A stretch of 11,839 nt of DNA from CAWJFP01 sp963842155 (GTDB lineage: Bacteria > Pseudomonadota > Alphaproteobacteria > JACZXZ01). The DNA lies in the NCBI GenBank assembly GCA_963842155.1, contig CAWJFP010000022.1, forward strand, positions 1 to 11,839, written 5' to 3'. Every line of letters starts with the position of its first letter. The first letter of the stretch is position 1. Shown one piece after another: positions 6,857-11,839 of this stretch. The notes beneath the pieces are model-generated. The model did not search any database, had not been told where the DNA came from, and saw only the letters and a program-made list of their open reading frames with translations. A program made the position numbers and the translations under genes.

Positions 6857-6897
6857 TTGACAAAATCACAAATTTTACTTATAACTCTTATTATAAG
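6857..6897 (+). promoter_or_regulatory. Promoter and overlapping operator of the AbrB/Doc toxin-antitoxin operon
   Basis: A near-perfect sigma70 promoter, TTGACA (6857-6862), 17 bases, then TATAAC (6880-6885). A 7-bp inverted repeat, CTTATAA (6878-6884) and TTATAAG (6891-6897) with a 6-bp spacer, covers the -10 box and the expected start point. This is where an autorepressing antitoxin would bind. The stretch 6850-6905 is strikingly AT-rich against its surroundings. AAGGAT at 6895-6900, at the edge of the operator, is also the antitoxin's ribosome binding site. Confidence 0.75.
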
Positions 6898-6909
6898 GAT
6901 AAATGGACC

Positions 6910-7134
6910 ATGTTTACGCTGAAAATCCGCAAGATCGGCGGCGCCAAGGGCGTGATCCTACCCAAGGAGGCGCTGGCGCGTCTCAAGCTCGCCGAAGGCG
7001 ACAAGCTTTATCTGACCGAAGCGCCCGACGGGTTTCGGCTCACCAGCCAGGATCCCGAATTCGCGGAGCAGATGGAGGTTGCGCGCCAGGTGATGAAGGA
7101 TTGGCGCCCGGTCTTGCGGGAGCTGTCGAAATAA
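6910..7134 (+). CDS. AbrB/MazE-type antitoxin of a Doc module
   Basis: A 74-residue protein: residues 1-47 form a SpoVT/AbrB swapped-hairpin DNA-binding domain (MFTLKIRKIGGAKGVILPKE, then LKLAEGDKLYLTEAPDGFRL), and residues 48-74 (DPEFAEQMEVARQVMKDW and on) form a helical tail expected to wrap and neutralise the toxin. The frame is open for 70 codons upstream, back into ymdB, but the ATG at 6910 is chosen because the domain begins there and AAGGAT lies about 10 bases before it. The toxin GTG follows two bases after the stop, so translation is coupled. It probably represses its own promoter through the CTTATAA/TTATAAG operator. AbrB-type antitoxins paired with Doc are common, although the founding Doc is paired with Phd. 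Confidence 0.88.
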   Translation: MFTLKIRKIGGAKGVILPKEALARLKLAEGDKLYLTEAPDGFRLTSQDPEFAEQMEVARQVMKDWRPVLRELSK

Positions 7135-7136
7135 CA

Positions 7137-7520
7137 GTGGAGCGTCGCTGGCTCGGGAAGGAGCTCGCGCTCGCGGTCCATGCCGAGCAGCTCGCGGAGC
7201 ATGGCGGCACTGACGGCCTGCGCGATGCGGGCCTTTTGGAATCGGCGCTCGCGCGTCCGATCAATCTCGCAGCCTACGGCGAACCCGACATCGCGGCACT
7301 CGCCGCCTGTTATGCCGCCGGCATCGCCTGGAACCATCCTTTCCTCGACGGTAACAAACGCACGGCCTGGGTGCTCGCGATCACCTTTCTCTATTTGAAT
7401 GGCTTCCGGCTCCAAGCCGAGATGATGGAAGCCTATCGTATGATGCTCGCGCTCGCGGCGAGGGAGATCGAGGAGGAGACATTCGCCGGCTGGCTCCGCG
7501 GCCATATTCACGAGACTTGA
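7137..7520 (+). CDS. doc: Doc family Fic-fold toxin (death on curing)
   Basis: Doc toxins phosphorylate EF-Tu and stop translation until neutralised by the antitoxin. The 127-residue product matches phage P1 Doc (126). The catalytic Fic loop reads HPFLDGNKRTA at residues 67-77, with His67 the general base and Asp71 in the position typical of Doc rather than AMP-transferring Fic proteins. The N-terminal helix HAEQLAEHGGTDGLRDAGLLESAL is also family-typical. The start is the GTG at 7137; no in-frame ATG exists nearby, and the frame runs open through the antitoxin gene from 6903. GGGAG at 7118-7122 is rather far for a ribosome binding site, so translational coupling to the antitoxin stop is likely. 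The catalytic loop is intact, so the toxin is probably functional. Confidence 0.92.
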   Translation: MERRWLGKELALAVHAEQLAEHGGTDGLRDAGLLESALARPINLAAYGEPDIAALAACYAAGIAWNHPFLDGNKRTAWVLAITFLYLNGFRLQAEMMEAYRMMLALAAREIEEETFAGWLRGHIHET

Positions 7521-7533
7521 CGTAGGATTTCCC

Positions 7534-7738
7534 GCGTCGAGTTCCCGCCCTATTGCCGGCAGAGTCCGCCTTCGCCTTTCAACCGGACATGGTATAAACC
7601 CGCATCGATTTACAGAGGCAATCGAGACAGGTTGCATGGCCGGCCATTCACAACTCAAGCATCTCGTCGCGAGCAAGGACGCGCAGGATGCGCCGCCCGC
7701 CGGGCGCTTCCGCCAAGCCGATTCGGCAGATCATGGTG
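7534..7738 (+). repeat. Diverged direct repeat, left copy: yebC promoter and 5' end
   Basis: This segment aligns with 10958-11174, starting at GCGTCGAGTTCCCGCC (GCGTCAAATTCCCGCC in the other copy) and ending at AGATCATGGTG in both. Shared blocks include TCCGCCTTCGCCTTTC, ATGGTATAAA and GTTGCATGGCCGGCCATTC. By hand count about 79 of 101 aligned bases after the ATG are identical. The right copy has about 13 extra bases upstream of the promoter. Similarity stops abruptly after 7738. The pair brackets the kinase and mscS genes. Confidence 0.88.
7570..7598 (+). promoter_or_regulatory. Duplicated yebC promoter, now upstream of the kinase
   Basis: CTTCGC (7570-7575), 17 bases, TATAAA (7593-7598). 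The same two hexamers with identical spacing occur in the yebC copy at 11005-11033. Retention of the hexamers and spacing while surrounding bases drifted hints that it is still used, here to transcribe the kinase through a leader of about 150 bases. Confidence 0.5.
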
Positions 7739-7743
7739 CATGA
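7636..7743 (+). pseudogene. yebC: Broken 5' fragment of yebC
   Basis: From the ATG at 7636 the frame reads MAGHSQLKHLVASKDAQDA, against MAGHSQFKNIMYRKGAQDA in the intact gene at 11073. After about 25 codons a one-base insertion near 7710 shifts the frame, and it ends at TGA 7741-7743 after 35 codons. The shifted frame still spells KPIRQIMV, matching KLIREIMV of YebC. Changes strike residues conserved in YebC, so this copy is decaying and the 11073 copy is the functional one. The 35-codon frame might act as a translated leader, ending 13 bases before the preferred kinase start. Confidence 0.85.
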
Positions 7744-7756
7744 ACGGGGCAATCGG

Positions 7757-9883
7757 ATGGTTGATCAGGCAGCGGCCGCCCCGGCGCCGAAGCAGAGCGC
7801 CTCCTTCTACGGAGCGGCCTACGCGCGGGCCCTGAGCCGAGCCCTCGCCCGCGCGGCCGGCGTCGTCATCGCGGCGGTCGGCGCGCTCGTGCTGATGGGA
7901 TGGTGGCTCGATATTCCCGCCCTCACCACGCTCATTCCCGGCGCGATCTCGATGAAAGCCAACACGGGGCTCAGCTTCGTGATCGTGGGTTGCGCCCAAG
8001 CCGCGTTGTCCTGGCGCGGCGATGACCGGTGGAGCAGGTGGCTTGCGGCGGGCGCCTACGCCGCGGTCTGGATCGTGGGCGCCCTGAACTTCATCGAGTG
8101 CGTGACCAACCTGAACTTCGGCATCGATACTCTCCTCGCCCAAGAGCCCCTCGGCGCCGCGCAGACGCCGCAGCCCGGCCGCATGTCGATGGTGACGGCG
8201 GTCGACTTCATGCTGCTTGCCGTTGCCGGCATACTGGCCGTGACGCGGCCCGCGCGGATCGGCGCGCAGGCCCGGACATGGCTCCTCACTTTGGGGCTCC
8301 TCGACTCGATCGCCGCCATCGTGAGCTATATTTTCGACATCGCGGGCCCCTACCGCTTCATCGAGCAGAACCCGATGGCGCTGAACACGGCGATGCTGTT
8401 CGCGCTGTCCTTCCTAGGAATGCTCTGCTTGAGGCCCCGCGAGGGATGGCTGGCGCTGCTCACAAGCGATACGAGCGGCGGGCTAATCCTTCGCCGTATC
8501 GCTCCGGCCGTCGTCCTCTTTCCCATCCTGATCGGTTGGCTGGGCTTCGAGGGCCGGAAGGGGGGCCTATACGATACGCCGTTCGCCATTGCGCTGGCGG
8601 CAATGCTCGCCATCTTCGGGATCGGCGCCGCGACCTGGGCGGGGGCGCGCCGGCTGAACGAGATCGACGCCGAGCGCGATCGCCATGCGCGCCGCGCGAT
8701 GGAGGAGGAGCGCGAGCGCAAGAGCCTGGAGGAGCAGCTGCGGCAGGCGCAGAAGATGGAGGCGGTGGGCCAGCTCACGGGTGGGCTCGCGCACGACTTC
8801 AACAACCTGCTGACGGTGGTCATCAGCAGCCTCGATTTGCTCGCGGAGAAGCTGGATCACGATCAGGAGGCGAAGGAATTGACGCAGATCGCGCTATCGG
8901 CCGGTCTGCGCGGCGCCGAGCTGACGCGCAAGCTTCTGGCGTTTTCGCGCAAACAGGCGTTGACGGTGACGGCCGTCGACATCAACGACCTCGTGCGCGG
9001 CATGACCGAGCTGTTCCGCCGCACGCTGGGCGCAAGGATCGAGATCGAGATGATCACGGCCGACGATCTGTGGCCCGTCGAAACCGACCCGGCGCAGGTC
9101 GAGTTCGCGCTCATCAACCTGGCGGTCAATTCGCGCGATGCCATGCCGGACGGCGGCCGGCTGACGATCGAGACGGCGAACGGCCATCTCGACGAGCATT
9201 ACGCCGCCCAGAATCCCGAGCTGACGCCGGGCGATTACGTGATGATCGCGGTGACGGATACCGGCATGGGCATCCCGCAGGATAAGCTCGCGCGCGTCAT
9301 CGAGCCGTTCTTCACTACTAAAGAGGTCGGCAAGGGCAGCGGGCTCGGGCTCAGCATGATCTACGGCTTCGCCAAGCAATCCGGCGGTCATCTGAACATC
9401 TACAGCGAGGTCGGCCACGGCACGACGGTCAGGCTTTATCTGCCGCGCGGCAAGGCAGCGCCGGAAACGGCCGCGACCCCTGCAGCGTCGATGTTCGAAC
9501 GGGCCGCGCGGGGCGAGCTCATCCTCGTGGTGGACGACAACGCTTCCGTCCGGCATATGGTGGTTAAGCAGATGGCCGATCTCGGCTACCGCACCTTGGA
9601 GGCCGTCGACGGCGCCTCGGCGCTCGAGCTGCTCGGGGCGACGGCCGGCATCGACCTCTTGTTCACCGACATGGTGATGCCGGGCGGCATGAGCGGCATG
9701 CAGCTCGGCGAAGCCGCGCGGCAGCTCCGCCCCGGGCTGCCTATCCTCTACACCTCGGGCTTTACCGAGGCGTCGCTCGGCAACGCTGCCGCCAGAGCCC
9801 TCGGCGGCGACCAGCTCTTGAGCAAGCCCTATCGCAAAAGCGACCTCGCAAAGAAGCTGCGCCGGGCACTGTCGCCGGAATAG
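7757..9883 (+). CDS. Membrane-bound hybrid sensor histidine kinase
   Basis: A 708-residue integral-membrane kinase of a two-component relay. Residues 33-296 hold about eight hydrophobic helices with no recognised named sensor domain (short loops, motifs such as NTAMLFALSFLGM and LLTSDTSGG). Residues 300-336 form a charged coiled-coil linker. HisKA follows with phospho-acceptor His346 in GGLAHDFNNLLT. HATPase_c shows N-box Asn458 (INLAVNSRDAMP), G1 Asp501 (VTDTGMGIP), FFTTKEVGKGSGLGLS and a YLPRG end. A C-terminal receiver (about 590-708) has Asp593/Asp594, phospho-acceptor Asp638 (FTDMVMPGG) and Lys690. The frame opens at 7688, but residues before 7757 are frameshifted yebC remnant; ATG 7757 with GGGG at 7746-7749 is preferred, 7733 being an alternative. 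No partner response regulator is adjacent. Its signal is unknown. Confidence 0.93.
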   Translation: MVDQAAAAPAPKQSASFYGAAYARALSRALARAAGVVIAAVGALVLMGWWLDIPALTTLIPGAISMKANTGLSFVIVGCAQAALSWRGDDRWSRWLAAGAYAAVWIVGALNFIECVTNLNFGIDTLLAQEPLGAAQTPQPGRMSMVTAVDFMLLAVAGILAVTRPARIGAQARTWLLTLGLLDSIAAIVSYIFDIAGPYRFIEQNPMALNTAMLFALSFLGMLCLRPREGWLALLTSDTSGGLILRRIAPAVVLFPILIGWLGFEGRKGGLYDTPFAIALAAMLAIFGIGAATWAGARRLNEIDAERDRHARRAMEEERERKSLEEQLRQAQKMEAVGQLTGGLAHDFNNLLTVVISSLDLLAEKLDHDQEAKELTQIALSAGLRGAELTRKLLAFSRKQALTVTAVDINDLVRGMTELFRRTLGARIEIEMITADDLWPVETDPAQVEFALINLAVNSRDAMPDGGRLTIETANGHLDEHYAAQNPELTPGDYVMIAVTDTGMGIPQDKLARVIEPFFTTKEVGKGSGLGLSMIYGFAKQSGGHLNIYSEVGHGTTVRLYLPRGKAAPETAATPAASMFERAARGELILVVDDNASVRHMVVKQMADLGYRTLEAVDGASALELLGATAGIDLLFTDMVMPGGMSGMQLGEAARQLRPGLPILYTSGFTEASLGNAAARALGGDQLLSKPYRKSDLAKKLRRALSPE

Positions 9884-9892
9884 GGACTTGGG

Positions 9893-9919
9893 TCGGCAGC
9901 GGCGTTCGGTGCTGCCCGA
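9893..9919. terminator. Weak hairpin between the convergent kinase and mscS genes
   Basis: TCGGCAGC (9893-9900) pairs with GCTGCCCGA (9911-9919) with one bulged C and a 10-base loop, in the 48-bp gap between two converging stops. There is no T tract on either strand, so it could at most be a weak bidirectional terminator. Confidence 0.25.
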
Positions 9920-9931
9920 AGATCCTCGAAT

Positions 9932-10744
9932 TCAATCATGCCCCGTTTCGGCAAAGGGCGCTTGGGCGAATGCGACGCCCATGGTGCGCAGCCGATCTTT
10001 GCCGCGGATGGTGAGATCGGTGATCATGGCGAACTGGTCGCGGCTGTCGATCACATAGGCCTTGATCTTGTAGCGCGTGCCCCAGGGCATCTCAGCCGCC
10101 ACGACCTTCACCGCCGATTCGGGTTCCCTGTAGTCGCTGGTTTCGCCGGTTTCGATGAGGGCTTGGCGCACCGCGGCGCCGTCATGGTCGGCCTGGAGGT
10201 AGAAATACGTCACGCAAAGAAGGCTCCGCTTGCCGCTGCTTGCATTGAACAGGCTGGTCGACCAGATCCGCGCATGGGGAATGATCACTTCGGTGTCGTC
10301 GGCCGTCACGATATGCACGGCCCTGCTGCCGATTACCGTCACTTCGCCGTAAGCGCCGTCGATCTCGATCCAGTCGCCCGGCTGATAGGTGTTCTCGACG
10401 ATCGTCACGATGCCTGCGATCATGCAGCTTATGTAATCCTTGAGGGCGAAGGCGAGCGCCAGGCTCACCGCCGCGACGAGGGCGACGACATCCTCGAAGG
10501 TGGGCTCGACCAGAATCGGAACGATGATCGCGATGCCGGCGAGCCAAATCAGCAGCCGCGCGATGGGCGCCAGCCGCAAGATCAGCAAACGCCGGTGCGA
10601 CGGCGCGCTCTCGGCGGCGCGGCGCACAAGCCAGCGCACCGCCAGGGCGAGCACACGGCAGCCGATCAGAACGATGATGACGAGAAGAATATGGTTCCAG
10701 CTCAGTGCTCGCAGGAAGCCGAACTGGTGAGCGGAATCACTCAT
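9932..10744 (-). CDS. MscS-family small-conductance mechanosensitive channel
   Basis: A 270-residue inner-membrane channel expected to open under membrane tension and release solutes during osmotic downshock. Hydrophobic helices lie at about residues 18-38, 55-78 and 84-113. The third is the pore helix, VAAVSLALAFALKDYISCMIAGIV, followed by VENTYQPGDWIEIDGAYGEV, the equivalent of the family's FRVGDWVEV beta-domain entry, and then VIGSRAVHIVTADDTEVIIPH. The length is near that of E. coli MscS (286). The pore helix lacks the regular Gly spacing of E. coli MscS, so gating may differ. AGAGGGG precedes the ATG at 10744. It converges on the kinase gene, and both lie between the two yebC 5' copies. 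Confidence 0.92.
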   Translation of the reverse strand: MSDSAHQFGFLRALSWNHILLVIIVLIGCRVLALAVRWLVRRAAESAPSHRRLLILRLAPIARLLIWLAGIAIIVPILVEPTFEDVVALVAAVSLALAFALKDYISCMIAGIVTIVENTYQPGDWIEIDGAYGEVTVIGSRAVHIVTADDTEVIIPHARIWSTSLFNASSGKRSLLCVTYFYLQADHDGAAVRQALIETGETSDYREPESAVKVVAAEMPWGTRYKIKAYVIDSRDQFAMITDLTIRGKDRLRTMGVAFAQAPFAETGHD

Positions 10745-10867
10745 GGCGCTATTCCCCTCTGCTGGGTCCGACTGTCGCAGGACGACGGCGACGAGCGCGC
10801 TTGAGCAGCCCGCGATTGCCGCTCCGAAGATATGTCCGTTCTTGCGGTTGTTCTAGCAAATTGGAAT

Positions 10868-10893
10868 TCGGGGGCTTATGGCGCGGCCCCCGA
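10868..10893. other. Intergenic inverted repeat upstream of mscS and yebC
   Basis: A perfect 8-bp inverted repeat, TCGGGGGC (10868-10875) and GCCCCCGA (10886-10893), with a 10-base loop. It stands in the 328-bp gap between the divergent mscS and yebC genes. It could be a protein-binding palindrome or just a GC-rich hairpin; no T tract follows. Apart from this and the yebC repeat copy, I see no gene in that gap. Confidence 0.35.
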
Positions 10894-10957
10894 TCCCGGC
10901 CGAGGACGACGCGTTCCGCTTCGGCTGTCTCGGTTCGGAACGGCGCCCGGCTGTTTC

Positions 10958-11174
10958 GCGTCAAATTCCCGCCATATTGCTTTGTTAGCAAATACCAACT
11001 CCGCCTTCGCCTTTCCACCAGATATGGTATAAATCCGCCTCAATCTATGCAGGTAATTGAGTCGCGAGTTGCATGGCCGGCCATTCCCAATTCAAGAACA
11101 TCATGTATCGCAAGGGCGCGCAGGATGCCCGGCGCGCCCGTCTCTTCACCAAGCTGATCCGCGAGATCATGGTG
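10958..11174 (+). repeat. Diverged direct repeat, right copy: yebC promoter and 5' end
   Basis: Right-hand partner of 7534-7738, beginning GCGTCAAATTCCCGCC and ending AGATCATGGTG at codon 34 of intact yebC. It contains the whole presumed yebC promoter and leader. Because it is joined to a complete, conserved gene, this copy is probably ancestral. Confidence 0.88.
11005..11033 (+). promoter_or_regulatory. yebC promoter
   Basis: CTTCGC (11005-11010), 17 bases, TATAAA (11028-11033), about 40 bases upstream of the yebC ATG. Conservation of both boxes and the spacer length in the diverged left copy supports the assignment; the -35 is far from consensus. Confidence 0.5.
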
Positions 11175-11822
11175 TCGGCCCGCGCGGGCCTGCCGGATCC
11201 CGCCGCCAATCCGCGTTTGCGCGCGGCGATCGCGGCGGCGCGCGAGGCCAACATGCCGCGCGACACGATCGAGCGCGCCATCAAGCGCGCCACGGGCGGC
11301 GAGGAGGGCGTCATCTACGAGGAGGTGCGCTACGAGGGCTACGGGCCGGGCGGCGTCGCCGTCATCGTGGAGGCGCTGACCGACAACCGCAAGCGCACCG
11401 CGTCGGACGTGCGCATGGCGTTCTCCAAGCATGGCGGCACGCTCGGCGAGACCAACAGCGTGAGCTTCCAGTTCAAGCGCGTCGGCCAGATCCAATATCC
11501 GCCCGAGGCCGCCGGCGCGGACGCCATGTTCGAGGCGGCGCTCGAGGCCGGCGCCGACAATGTCGAATCCACGGCCTCGGGCCATGAGGTGACCTGCGCG
11601 CCGGAGAATTTCGCCGCCGTGCGCGAGGCGCTGGAGGCGAAGTTCGGCGCGCCCGCCCATGCGGCCCTCGCCTGGAAGCCGCTGCTCGCCGTGCCCGTCG
11701 ACGAGGAGCAGGCGGGTATCCTGCTCAAGCTGCTCGACGCGCTCGAGGATAATGACGACGTGCAATCGGTCGCGGCCAATTTCGAGATTTCGGATGCGCT
11801 GATGACGCGTTTGACCGCATGA
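11073..11822 (+). CDS. yebC: YebC/PmpR family regulator or translation factor
   Basis: YebC proteins have been described as DNA-binding regulators (PmpR) and, more recently, as factors that help ribosomes through proline-rich stretches (bacterial relatives of TACO1). The 249-residue product has the usual length and signature: MAGHSQFKNIMYRKGAQDARRARLFTKLIREI is split by none of the usual breaks, followed by NMPRDTIERAIKRATGG, YEEVRYEGYGPGGVAVIVEALTDN, the SKHGGTLGETNSVSFQF core, and a C-terminal LLDALEDNDDVQSVAANFEI. There is no strong ribosome binding site before the ATG (GAGTCGCGAG at best). In alphaproteobacteria ruvC usually follows; the window ends 17 bases after the stop. Confidence 0.96.
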   Translation: MAGHSQFKNIMYRKGAQDARRARLFTKLIREIMVSARAGLPDPAANPRLRAAIAAAREANMPRDTIERAIKRATGGEEGVIYEEVRYEGYGPGGVAVIVEALTDNRKRTASDVRMAFSKHGGTLGETNSVSFQFKRVGQIQYPPEAAGADAMFEAALEAGADNVESTASGHEVTCAPENFAAVREALEAKFGAPAHAALAWKPLLAVPVDEEQAGILLKLLDALEDNDDVQSVAANFEISDALMTRLTA

Positions 11823-11839
11823 GACTTCTTGGCCTCGAT

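Noticed and set aside
10820..10860. A promoter for mscS on the minus strand (TTGCTA followed by CATATC-like sequence)
   Set aside because: The best spacing is 19-20 bases and the boxes are weak; not convincing enough to list.
10832..11032. A 66-codon plus-strand frame in the mscS-yebC gap
   Set aside because: No ribosome binding site, no recognisable composition, and it overlaps the presumed yebC promoter.
7534..11174. Classical att sites of an integrative element
   Set aside because: The repeats are long, diverged and lie at a gene's 5' end, not at a tRNA or gene 3' end, and no integrase is present in the window.
1..11839. CRISPR array, tRNA, rRNA or insertion sequence
   Set aside because: I saw no regularly spaced repeats, no tRNA- or rRNA-like sequence, and no transposase or integrase motif.

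Overview
The window is GC-rich chromosomal DNA from an alphaproteobacterium, probably Rhodospirillales-like. I infer this from the tkt-gap-fba sugar cluster, the zauP-zapA-6S RNA-fau order, and a TIGR00282 phosphodiesterase gene leading towards yebC. No plasmid or phage backbone is visible.

Left part, minus strand (1-4255). A central carbon cluster reads tkt, gap, a small unrecognised gene, then class I fructose-bisphosphate aldolase, which runs off the left edge. The pgk gene that usually lies between gap and fba in related genomes is absent; the 157-residue unknown occupies that slot. A 161-bp MITE-like inverted-repeat element sits between tkt and gap.

Middle, plus strand (4407-6745). A divergent promoter region separates tkt from a cell-division and housekeeping run: zauP, zapA, a 6S RNA with its own promoter inside the 3' end of zapA, fau (5-formyl-THF cyclo-ligase) and a YmdB-type metallophosphoesterase whose ATG overlaps the fau stop.

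Right part (6746-11072). In many relatives yebC follows the phosphoesterase gene directly, but here about 4.3 kb of accessory DNA intervenes. It holds a tandem-hairpin repeat, an AbrB/Doc toxin-antitoxin module with a clear promoter and operator, a large membrane-bound hybrid histidine kinase, and a convergent MscS-type channel gene. Intact yebC (11073-11822) closes the window.

The most striking structure is a diverged direct repeat. The promoter and first ~34 codons of yebC occur twice: intact at 10958-11174 and decayed at 7534-7738. The two copies bracket the kinase and mscS genes. The decayed copy still carries the same CTTCGC-N17-TATAAA promoter and sits directly upstream of the kinase, whose longest reading frame even begins inside the broken yebC fragment. 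This looks like the scar of an insertion or duplication event that captured a housekeeping promoter. I see no integrase or transposase, and no clearly new enzymatic system.
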